From contig CANGEH010000088.1 in NCBI GenBank assembly GCA_947452665.1, positions 1 through 8,245 on the forward strand: DNA of 8,245 bases, given 5' to 3'. Of this stretch, positions 1 through 5,407 are shown piece after piece. The position numbers were made by a program, and so were the translations under genes. The notes beneath the pieces were generated by a model, which was not told where the DNA came from, searched no databases, and saw only the letters and a program-made list of their open reading frames with translations. Within the stretch, counting starts at the first letter, position 1. Every line of letters starts with the position of its first letter. This DNA is from Caulobacteraceae bacterium. Lineage in GTDB: Bacteria; Pseudomonadota; Alphaproteobacteria; Caulobacterales; Caulobacteraceae.

Positions 1-2
1 CC

Positions 3-146
3 CCTGCCGATGCTACTGCCGCCACACTTGGCGTCGCGCCAATCGATCCGGCGGTTGAAGCCGAACGCATTAAGACGCTGATCGGCGACAAGCCCGTCGT
101 GATCAAGCGCGAACAGGGCGTGCGGCTTAAGCTTCCCGGCCTCTGA
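3..146 (+). CDS. 3' end of an unrecognised protein-coding gene (partial)
   Basis: An open frame runs from the window edge to a TGA at 144-146, giving the last 47 residues of a protein whose start lies outside. The tail begins PADATAATLGVAPIDP, continues with a charged, probably helical stretch (VEAERIKTLIGD), and ends in a basic segment, VVIKREQGVRLKLPGL. It has no cysteines, no membrane segment and no catalytic motif. Codon use is GC-rich like the neighbours, and the frame ends 2 nt before a palindromic repeat, as is usual for such elements at gene ends. I do not recognise the family and assign no function. It reads in the same direction as mutL, but about 385 nt of repeats and leader separate them, so co-transcription is not implied. 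Confidence 0.6.
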   Translation, partial: PADATAATLGVAPIDPAVEAERIKTLIGDKPVVIKREQGVRLKLPGL

Positions 147-148
147 TT

Positions 149-195
149 AATCCTCCCCCATAGGGGGAGGGGGACCGCGAAGCGGTCGAGGGGGC
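149..195 (+). repeat. REP-like palindromic unit, copy A1
   Basis: This 47-nt unit consists of two adjacent hairpins and a G-rich tail. The first hairpin pairs CCTCCCCC (152-159) with GGGGGAGG (163-170) around the loop ATA. The second pairs ACCGC (174-178) with GCGGT (182-186) around GAA. The tail GAGGGGGC could instead pair with the C-rich start. The unit is identical to copy A2 at 269-315 except for one base (C187 versus G307), and its start lies exactly 120 bp from that of A2. It begins 2 nt after the stop codon of the upstream gene. No T-tract follows, so it is not a canonical intrinsic terminator, although it could stabilise a 3' end. Structure and placement resemble REP elements; the link to that class is inference. 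Confidence 0.85.
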
Positions 196-209
196 TGGTG
201 CGGACTCAG

Positions 210-315
210 GCCCCCTTCCCCGGCTTCGCCGGTACTTCCCCCAGAGGGGGAAGATTTACGCTGTTCTAAATCCTCCCCCATAGGGGGAGGGGGACCGCGA
301 AGCGGTGGAGGGGGC
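210..315. repeat. Composite inverted repeat B1-A2 (BIME-like), first copy
   Basis: Two repeat units face each other. The left arm (210-258, B1) and right arm (267-315, A2) are each 49 nt, are imperfect reverse complements, and are separated by the 8-nt linker CGCTGTTC. The inner ends pair as GATTTA/TAAATC, extending with one mismatch to 13 bp. B1 carries its own hairpins: CCGGC-TTC-GCCGG (220-232) and CTTCCCCC-AGA-GGGGGAAG (235-253). A2 carries the same pair of hairpins as copy A1. B1 read on the minus strand therefore looks like a diverged A unit. The whole composite occurs again at 2360-2461, beyond mutL. Function is unknown; candidates are mRNA 3'-end protection, a DNA-binding site, or non-autonomous mobility. 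Confidence 0.85.
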
Positions 316-333
316 CTCAGCGCCCCCACCCTT

Positions 334-420
334 CCGCCTTCCCCGCGAAGGCGGGGACCCAGACCGTTTCGCTCGACCTGTAATCCACCCACTGGATCCC
401 CGCCTTCGCGGGGAAGGCGG
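334..420. repeat. Perfect 24-bp inverted repeat with 39-bp spacer
   Basis: Positions 334-357 and 397-420 are exact reverse complements over 24 bp. Within each arm a shorter hairpin is also possible: CCCCGC-GAAG-GCGGGG on the left and CCCCGC-CTTC-GCGGGG on the right. The DNA or RNA could thus form either two small hairpins or one long stem around the 39-nt spacer (358-396). The flanks are also partly symmetric: CCCCCACCC on the left against GGGTGAGGGTGAAAGGGGG on the right. The core CGCCTTCGCGGGGA is unlike the A/B units, so this appears to be a second repeat family inserted next to the first. Similar CCCCGCCTTCGCGGGG palindromes are, to my knowledge, common in alphaproteobacterial intergenic DNA. 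No ORF lies inside. Confidence 0.8.
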
Positions 421-502
421 GTGAGGGTGAAAGGGGGCCTGCGCGGAATGCTGCCTTCGCCCGAGCCGCAAGAAATCGCATTTCACCATAGGAATCGCGC
501 TA

Positions 503-527
503 GGCTCATCGCTTGTCTTAGCGAGCC
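503..527 (+). promoter_or_regulatory. Possible leader hairpin in front of mutL
   Basis: The stretch between the repeats and mutL (438-530) contains no convincing promoter that I can point to. Just before the start codon, GGCT (503-506) can pair with AGCC (524-527) and CGCT (510-513) with AGCG (520-523), leaving a 3-nt bulge (CAT) and a 6-nt loop. The structure ends 3 nt before the ATG and would cover the only weak Shine-Dalgarno-like bases (GCGAG, 521-525). It could reduce mutL translation, but a stem this short may occur by chance. Confidence 0.3.
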
Positions 528-530
528 CCG

Positions 531-2357
531 ATGACCATTCGCCGCCTTCCCAATGAGACCGTCAATCGCATCGCCGCAGGCGAGGTGGTCGAGCGTCCGG
601 CCAGTGCGGTCAAGGAACTGGTCGAGAACGCGCTTGATGCTGGCGCACGGCGGATTGAGATTCAGGCCGATCAGGGCGGCTTGACCCGTATTCTGGTCGC
701 CGATGACGGCATTGGCCTGTCGCCGTCTGATCTGTCCTTGGCGGTTGAGCGCCATGCCACGTCCAAGCTGGTGCCCGATGATCAGGGCGAGTGGGACCTG
801 TTACACATCCTAACCCTGGGCTTTCGCGGCGAGGCCTTGCCCTCGATTGGGTCGGTATCGCGCCTGACCCTGTCTTCGCGCGCCAAGGGGGCGAGTGACG
901 CCTATGCCTTGAGCGTCGAGGGCGGGGCTGTGGGCGCGGTCCAGCCCAGCGCCTTTCCCGGGCCGCATGGCGCGCGGATCGAGGTGCGGGACCTCTTTTA
1001 TGCCACGCCCGCCCGTCTGAAATTCATGAAGTCCGAACGCTCTGAGGCCATGGCGATTGCTGAGGAGATCAAGCGTCAGGCCATGGCGCATGAGGATGCG
1101 GCCTTTAGCCTTGACCTGGATGGACGCCGCTCGCTTCGCCTCGCCGCTGAGGTTAAGGGCGATCAGGGCCGTCTGGCGCGGCTGGCGGCAATCCTGGGGT
1201 CCGAGTTTGAGGCCAATGCCCTTTTGCTAAACCAGGAGCGCGAGGGGGTGCGGCTATCGGGCTTTGCAGGTTTGCCAACCTATTCCCGCGGGAATTCGGC
1301 GCATCAATATCTGTTCGTTAATGGCCGCCCCGTGCGTGACCGCTTGCTGCAAGGGGCCTTGAGGGCGGCCTATGCCGATTTTCTGGCGAGGGATCGCCAC
1401 CCGACGGCGGCGCTCTATCTGGATCTGGACCCCACCCTGGTCGATGTGAATGTGCATCCGGCCAAGGCCGAGGTGCGGTTTCGCGATCCCAACCTGGTGC
1501 GCGGCCTGATTATTGGCGCGCTGAAACACGCTTTGGCTGGCGCAGGGCACAGGGCCTCGACCACGGCGGCCGATGCGGCCTTGAGCGGCTTTCGCCCCGG
1601 CTATAGCGGCTATGTGGCCCCGCCCAGTGCCGCAGGCTTTTCAGCCTGGCAGTCGGGTGGGTGGACGCCTGCACCGCCCCGTCCCATGACGGGCAGCCTG
1701 CCGGGCCTATCTGAGCCCACAGCCAGGGTTGAGGGCTATTCGGCTGAGGCTCAGGTCGACCAATATGACCCCATCGACCGCCCACTGGGTGCCGCGCGGG
1801 CCCAGGTCCATGAGACCTATATTGTCGCCCAGACCCGCGACGGCATGATCCTAGTCGATCAACATGCGGCGCATGAGCGTCTGGTTTATGAGCGGATGAA
1901 GGCGGAAATGGCTGAGGGCGGGGTGATGCGTCAGACCCTGCTCCTGCCCGAGGTAGTTGATCTGGACCCGGCAGAGGCTGAACGGGTTCTGGCGCGCGCC
2001 GATGAGCTAGCGGCGCTTGGTCTGGTGATTGAGGCCTTTGGTCCGGGGGCCATCTTGGTGCGTGAAACCCCAGCCATGCTGGGCGAGACCTATGTGCATG
2101 GCCTGATCCGCGACATTGCCGATGATCTGGCCGAAAACGGTCAGGCCCTGGCCTTGAGCGAGCGGCTGGCCGATGTCTGTTCGACCATGGCCTGTCACGG
2201 GTCAGTAAGGGCAGGGCGCAGGCTTAACGGCACCGAAATGAATGCCCTGCTGCGCCAGATGGAGGCCACGCCGCATTCTGGCCAATGCAATCATGGCCGG
2301 CCGACCTATGTTGAGCTGAAACTGGCGGATATCGAGAAACTGTTCGGGCGGCGCTAG
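531..2357 (+). CDS. mutL: DNA mismatch repair protein MutL (endonuclease type)
   Basis: This 608-residue protein couples mismatch recognition by MutS to strand incision and repair in the cytoplasm. The N-terminal GHKL ATPase shows ELVENALDAGA (E29 catalytic base, N33), DDGIG (58-62), HATSK (75-79) and TLGFRGEALPSIGS (95-108). A Pro/Gly-rich linker at about 345-415 leads to the C-terminal dimerisation domain. That domain carries the endonuclease motif DQHAAHERLVYE (443-454, DQHA-x2-E-x4-E), ACHGS (554-558), CNHGRP (586-591) and the final FGRR, which together form the metal-binding site of MutL nucleases. QTLLLP at 468-473 matches the beta-clamp-binding motif. The motif set predicts a MutL that nicks DNA itself, in line with alphaproteobacteria lacking MutH. 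The ATG at 531 gives the conserved MTIRRLP start; its ribosome binding site is weak. Length is normal for the family. Confidence 0.97.
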   Translation: MTIRRLPNETVNRIAAGEVVERPASAVKELVENALDAGARRIEIQADQGGLTRILVADDGIGLSPSDLSLAVERHATSKLVPDDQGEWDLLHILTLGFRGEALPSIGSVSRLTLSSRAKGASDAYALSVEGGAVGAVQPSAFPGPHGARIEVRDLFYATPARLKFMKSERSEAMAIAEEIKRQAMAHEDAAFSLDLDGRRSLRLAAEVKGDQGRLARLAAILGSEFEANALLLNQEREGVRLSGFAGLPTYSRGNSAHQYLFVNGRPVRDRLLQGALRAAYADFLARDRHPTAALYLDLDPTLVDVNVHPAKAEVRFRDPNLVRGLIIGALKHALAGAGHRASTTAADAALSGFRPGYSGYVAPPSAAGFSAWQSGGWTPAPPRPMTGSLPGLSEPTARVEGYSAEAQVDQYDPIDRPLGAARAQVHETYIVAQTRDGMILVDQHAAHERLVYERMKAEMAEGGVMRQTLLLPEVVDLDPAEAERVLARADELAALGLVIEAFGPGAILVRETPAMLGETYVHGLIRDIADDLAENGQALALSERLADVCSTMACHGSVRAGRRLNGTEMNALLRQMEATPHSGQCNHGRPTYVELKLADIEKLFGRR

Positions 2358-2359
2358 GC

Positions 2360-2461
2360 GCCCTTCCCCGGCGTCGCCGGTACTTCCCCCAGAGGGGGAA
2401 GATTAGCTGTTTTAAATCCTCCCACTTTGGTGGAGGGGGACCGCGAAGCGGTGGAGGGGGC
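2360..2461. repeat. Composite inverted repeat B2-A3, second copy, between mutL and rsmD
   Basis: This is the same composite as 210-315. It has a left unit with CCGGC-GTC-GCCGG and CTTCCCCC-AGA-GGGGGAAG hairpins (to 2401), a linker around GCTGTTT, and a right 47-nt A unit (A3, 2415-2461). Differences from the first copy are few: two fewer C at the outer left edge, loop TTC to GTC, a 2-nt loss in the linker region, and four substitutions in the first A hairpin. The element begins 2 nt after the mutL stop and ends 5 nt before the rsmD stop codon, so it fills the whole gap between two convergent genes. It could act as a bidirectional 3'-end structure, but it lacks T-tracts. Confidence 0.85.
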
Positions 2462-2466
2462 TAGCC

Positions 2467-3036
2467 CTAAAGCCGCCTTAAAAACACCACCTGCGCCGCG
2501 CCATAGGTGCGGGTATCGAGTATTTCAAACCCCGTTACCGTAACCGGCACCTCATCCGCCGCCCGTTCCCAGACACAGATCGCGCCCTCAGTCAGCCAGC
2601 CGCCGCTTAAGAGCCCCGCCAAGGCCTGCTCGCCAAGGCCCTTGCGATAGGGCGGATCGAGAAAGGCCAGGTCAAACGGTGCGCCATCGCCAGCGGGCTT
2701 GGCCCCTAAATCGGTGCAGTCGCGGCGATGAATCCGGGTGATGCCGAAAAAATCCATCGCATCGATATTGCTACGAATCGCGCCGCGCGCATCGGGATCG
2801 GTCTCGACAAACAGGGCATAGGCCGCCCCGCGCGACAGGGCCTCAAGCCCCAATGCGCCAGAGCCTGCAAACAGGTCAATGACCCGCAAATCCACCAGAC
2901 CGGGCGACCAGTCGGCATGTTCGAGAATATTAAACACAGCCTGCCGGGCGCGATCCGAGGTGGGGCGCGTGGCCTCCCCCTCGGGCGCGATCAGGACCTT
3001 GCCGCGAAACCGTCCGGCAACAATGCGCAGGGCCAA
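2467..3036 (-). CDS. rsmD: 16S rRNA (guanine(966)-N(2))-methyltransferase RsmD
   Basis: This 189-residue class I SAM-dependent methyltransferase modifies G966 of 16S rRNA during small-subunit assembly. The conserved N-terminus ALRIVAGRFRGK is followed by RPTSDRARQAVFNIL (24-38), the SAM-binding loop VIDLFAGSGALGLEALSRGA (52-71), the acidic VETDPDA (77-83) and the catalytic DPPY (127-130), which is diagnostic of N2-guanine or N6-adenine methylation. Length fits the family. The start is TTG, which the conserved RIVAGRFRG requires: the only codons between it and the ferredoxin stop are GTC and the TTG itself. It lies 3 nt downstream of the ferredoxin gene, in the same reading frame, with no good ribosome binding site, so translation probably depends on the upstream gene. 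The stop TAG abuts the repeat at 2360-2461. Confidence 0.95.
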   Translation of the reverse strand: MALRIVAGRFRGKVLIAPEGEATRPTSDRARQAVFNILEHADWSPGLVDLRVIDLFAGSGALGLEALSRGAAYALFVETDPDARGAIRSNIDAMDFFGITRIHRRDCTDLGAKPAGDGAPFDLAFLDPPYRKGLGEQALAGLLSGGWLTEGAICVWERAADEVPVTVTGFEILDTRTYGAAQVVFLRRL

Positions 3037-3039
3037 GAC

Positions 3040-3360
3040 CTAGTGCTGGCTTTCCGGCAGATTGACGATCAGGCCGTCCAGCTCGTCGCTGATCTTGATC
3101 TGGCAAGACAGACGCGAATTGGATTCTACGTTTTCAGCAAAATCGAGCATGCTCTCTTCCATGGCCGACTGGGTGCCAGTCTTGGCCAGCCACTCTTGAG
3201 CCACATAGACATGGCAGGTGGCGCAGGCGCAGGCCCCGCCGCAATCGGCATCAATACCTGGGATATTGTTCTTCACGGCCGCTTCCATCACAGTCAGGCC
3301 GGACTTGGCATCGACAACATGTTCTTTGCCGTTGTGCTCAACAAAAGTAATCTTCGCCAT
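3040..3360 (-). CDS. fdxB: Adrenodoxin-type [2Fe-2S] ferredoxin (FdVI/FdxB-like)
   Basis: This 106-residue soluble one-electron carrier has the adrenodoxin-family cluster ligands C40, C46, C49 (C-x5-C-x2-C in DCGGACACATCHVY) and C86 (RLSCQI). C44 is an additional, non-ligand cysteine. The C-terminal VNLPESQH is typical of the FdVI/FdxB group. Such ferredoxins pass electrons from a flavin reductase to cytochrome P450s or to iron-sulfur cluster assembly. The ATG is supported by a strong Shine-Dalgarno GAGGA 5 nt upstream (3366-3370). The ferredoxin reductase ends 24 nt upstream and rsmD begins 3 nt downstream, so the three probably form one transcript. The ferredoxin call is very secure; the fdxB symbol and the choice between P450 and Fe-S assembly roles are inference. 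Confidence 0.95.
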   Translation of the reverse strand: MAKITFVEHNGKEHVVDAKSGLTVMEAAVKNNIPGIDADCGGACACATCHVYVAQEWLAKTGTQSAMEESMLDFAENVESNSRLSCQIKISDELDGLIVNLPESQH

Positions 3361-3384
3361 AAGCTTCCTCGTATCGCCGCCGCG

Positions 3385-4617
3385 TTAAGCCGCAACGTCC
3401 TTCATTGATATGGACATATCGACTAGTTTGGCGGTTGCAACTGGTTTTCGCGATGCGACCAATTGTTTCCCAGCCATAAATTCCGGCGCTGAATTGACCG
3501 CCTCTACGGCCTGAACGCAACCCTGTTTCAGATGAAATATGGCAAACTTTGCATTGGCCGGGTCACCGCGAATAATAATCTGGTCCGCATCGAACGGCAT
3601 GCCCGCAATTTGCAGCTTTAAATCATACTGATCCGACCAAAACCATGGCACTTCGGGTGCGGGCAGGGGGCGGCCCGTTAGGACGCAGGCGACAATCTTG
3701 GCCTGTTCCAGCGCATTGGGCACGCTTTCTAGCCGCACACTGCGCTCATAAAGGGGCAGGGGCCTTTGGGTCAGGTCGCCAACCGCGAATATGGCCAGGT
3801 CGCTGGTGCGGGCGCTGGCATCGACCACAACGCCATTATTGCACTCTAGCCCCGCGGCCTTGGCGATCTCGTCATTGGGTATGGCCCCGACCCCGACCAG
3901 GGCGGCGGTGCAGGCTATGGTTCGGCCATCGGCAAGGCGTACCCCCGTGACCGCGCCATCCTTGCCCTCAAAGCCCTCAACCCCGGCATTGACCTCAAAC
4001 ACCACGCCCTTGGCGGTGTGATAGGTCTGGAAAAAATTGGACAGGGGCTCGCAGGCAACCCGGGCTAGAACCCGGCTCTCGCGCTCGATCACCACGGCCT
4101 GCGCGCCCAGGGCGCGGGCAGAGGCTGCGGCCTCTAGGCCGACATAGCCGCCGCCAACCACGGCCAAGGTCTTGCCCTGGCCTTCAAGCGCCGATTTCAG
4201 CTTTTCCGCATCGGCGGCGGTGCGCAGTTCGAGCACGCCCTTGAGATCCGAGCCCGGCAGGGTCAGTCGCCGCGCCCGCGCGCCCGTGGCCAGCACCAGC
4301 ACATCATAGGCCACCGGATCGCCCTCAGACAGGGCGACGGTCTTGGCTACGCGATCTATGGCCACGGCATGGACGCCCAAGCGCAAATCAACCTGGTTCT
4401 CGCTATAGAAGCTCAAGGGCTTGAGCATCAGCGACTCTGCATCGGCCTCGCCCTTGAGCCAGGCCTTGGACAGGGGCGGGCGCTGATAGGGGGCCAAGGG
4501 CTCTTCGCCGATCAGGGTAACGGGACCGGCAAAACCATATTGCCGCAGATAGGCCACAACCGAGCCCCCGGCATGACCGGCACCAATAATCACCACCCGC
4601 ACTACTGGATCAGTCAC
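3385..4617 (-). CDS. FAD-dependent ferredoxin reductase (putidaredoxin/rubredoxin reductase family)
   Basis: This 410-residue flavoprotein moves electrons from NAD(P)H through FAD to a ferredoxin. It has an N-terminal FAD Rossmann motif VVIIGAGHAGG (8-18), the family signature APYQRPPLSK (42-51), VLVLATGARAR (106-116), and a second Rossmann fold for the nicotinamide cofactor, VVGGGYVGLE (153-162). E178 ends the second strand, which suggests NADH rather than NADPH. FAVGD (277-281) closes the FAD site, and a C-terminal reductase domain contains PWFWSDQYDLKLQIAG. The adjacent ferredoxin is the obvious partner. I chose the GTG at 4615-4617 because it starts just before the Rossmann fold and has GAAGGTGG about 10 nt upstream. 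An in-frame ATG at 4648-4650 would add 11 residues; still longer versions add sequence unlike the family. The terminal acceptor is not in the window. Confidence 0.92.
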   Translation of the reverse strand: MTDPVVRVVIIGAGHAGGSVVAYLRQYGFAGPVTLIGEEPLAPYQRPPLSKAWLKGEADAESLMLKPLSFYSENQVDLRLGVHAVAIDRVAKTVALSEGDPVAYDVLVLATGARARRLTLPGSDLKGVLELRTAADAEKLKSALEGQGKTLAVVGGGYVGLEAAASARALGAQAVVIERESRVLARVACEPLSNFFQTYHTAKGVVFEVNAGVEGFEGKDGAVTGVRLADGRTIACTAALVGVGAIPNDEIAKAAGLECNNGVVVDASARTSDLAIFAVGDLTQRPLPLYERSVRLESVPNALEQAKIVACVLTGRPLPAPEVPWFWSDQYDLKLQIAGMPFDADQIIIRGDPANAKFAIFHLKQGCVQAVEAVNSAPEFMAGKQLVASRKPVATAKLVDMSISMKDVAA

Positions 4618-4655
4618 TCGGCCACCACCTTCAAACCCACAAATCATCAACCTTG

Positions 4656-4684
4656 AATATGACGGTCCGGCCAAGAGCATGCAA
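4656..4684 (-). promoter_or_regulatory. Candidate promoter for the reductase-ferredoxin-rsmD operon
   Basis: Read on the minus strand, TTGCAT (4684-4679) and CATATT (4661-4656) are separated by 17 nt, resembling -35 and -10 boxes with three and four matches to the sigma-70 consensus. Transcription would begin near 4649, giving a leader of about 30 nt before the GTG at 4617. The match is modest, but the position in the divergent gap between the reductase and vapB fits. Confidence 0.3.
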
Positions 4685-4767
4685 CGGGATAAGCTTGCGG
4701 CTTTTTGGGTTTCGGCGACCGAGTTCGCCAGTTCATTATGCCAGCCTTGATTACCAGTGTTGTAAAT

Positions 4768-4779
4768 GGCAATACTGCC
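4768..4779. promoter_or_regulatory. Short palindrome just upstream of vapB, possible operator
   Basis: GGCA-atac-TGCC forms a 4+4-bp inverted repeat ending 3 nt before the vapB start. VapB-type antitoxins usually repress their own promoter by binding short inverted repeats near the start, so this is a candidate site. The arms are short and could be accidental. Confidence 0.25.
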
Positions 4780-4782
4780 TAT

Positions 4783-5013
4783 ATGACGGAAATGCGCAAA
4801 ATCACAGCCTTGGTTCCCGCGCCGCTTTTGGAGGCAGCACAAGCCTGCACCGGCGAAGGGGTGACCGAAACCCTGCGTCAGGCGCTACAGGCCTTGGCAA
4901 ATAAACAGTTTGGACGCCGGTTGCTAGAATTACGCGGCAAGGTCTTTCTGGACCTAGACCTTGAAGACCTGCGGCGAGACCGCGCGTTCGATGACGACGG
5001 CAAGGTCTCGTGA
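4783..5013 (+). CDS. vapB: VapB-family antitoxin (DUF2191-like)
   Basis: This small protein of 76 residues starts MTEMRKITALVPAPLLEAAQ and has the short basic strand plus helices (VTETLRQALQALANK) expected of a ribbon-helix-helix-like DNA-binding domain. It ends in an acidic tail (DLDLEDLRRDRAFDDDGK) of the kind that wraps and blocks the toxin. Its role would be to neutralise VapC and repress the operon. The stop codon overlaps the vapC start by 4 nt (GTGA, 5010-5013), the usual arrangement for coupled toxin-antitoxin pairs. ATG at 4783 or 4792 are both possible, neither with a clear ribosome binding site. An ATG at 4705 would add 26 residues unlike the family. The assignment rests mainly on the domain look and the vapC linkage. 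Confidence 0.85.
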   Translation: MTEMRKITALVPAPLLEAAQACTGEGVTETLRQALQALANKQFGRRLLELRGKVFLDLDLEDLRRDRAFDDDGKVS

Positions 5014-5387
5014 TTGCGGTTGATACCAGTAGCCTGATCGCGTTTTTGGCGGGCGATGAGGGCGTAGATATCGATCTGATCCATCAGGCCGTGGCCGAAG
5101 ATCGCCTAAGACTGCCGCCTCCGGTCCTGTCGGAACTGTTATCGAGCCGCGCGCAAGCAGCGCAGATGGACTATTTGTTGCAGGTGGTGCCCCTTTTGGA
5201 GCTTTTACCAGACTATTGGGCGCGGGCCGGACTGATGCGTCGCACGCTATTGGCGGCGGGGCGCAAGGCAAGACTCGCCGATGTGTTGATCGCGCAAGCC
5301 TGTCTTGATGCCGATGTGGCTCTGATCACGCGCGATAAAGATTTTGCCGCAATCGCGACCTTTTGCGGCCTGAAACTGGCCCTTTAG
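5010..5387 (+). CDS. vapC: VapC-family PIN-domain ribonuclease toxin
   Basis: This 125-residue single PIN domain is predicted to be an Mg2+-dependent endoribonuclease; known VapCs cleave tRNA or rRNA and arrest growth when free of the antitoxin. The four acidic residues of the PIN site are all present: D5 (IAVDTSSLIAFL), E42 (PPVLSELLS), D91 (ARLADVLIAQ) and D109 (ALITRDKDF). There is no sign of inactivation. The start is GTG at 5010, overlapping the vapB stop as GTGA, which implies translational coupling and antitoxin-first synthesis. The gene ends 20 nt before a GC-rich hairpin and faces sdhB. The specific RNA target cannot be read from the sequence. Confidence 0.94.
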   Translation: MIAVDTSSLIAFLAGDEGVDIDLIHQAVAEDRLRLPPPVLSELLSSRAQAAQMDYLLQVVPLLELLPDYWARAGLMRRTLLAAGRKARLADVLIAQACLDADVALITRDKDFAAIATFCGLKLAL

Positions 5388-5407
5388 CAACAGGCGATCC
5401 CGCCAAG

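Noticed and set aside
147..437. Small open frames and a possible CRISPR array in the repeat region
   Set aside because: The repeats alternate in orientation and are unequally spaced, with no uniform spacers. The open frames consist of proline/glycine-rich translations of the palindromes.
586..591. CNHGRP in MutL instead of the common CPHGRP, considered as a defective nuclease motif
   Set aside because: The metal-binding Cys and His are kept and the other nuclease motifs are intact. The Asn variant is, as far as I know, usual in alphaproteobacteria.
2360..2461. Classical rho-independent terminator for mutL and rsmD
   Set aside because: The stems are strong, but no T-tract follows on either strand, so it is recorded as a repeat with possible 3'-end function only.
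2728..3408. A long plus-strand open frame (226 codons) antisense to rsmD and the ferredoxin gene
   Set aside because: It overlaps two genes with unmistakable family motifs on the other strand, and its translation shows no domain. It is a by-product of GC-rich codon use.
4705..4782. Earlier ATG start for vapB
   Set aside because: The additional 26 residues do not look like an antitoxin and would run through the expected promoter and operator region.
4618..4842. N-terminal extension of 75 codons on the ferredoxin reductase
   Set aside because: The added residues resemble no part of the family, and the Rossmann fold starts a few residues after the GTG at 4617, which has a ribosome binding site.
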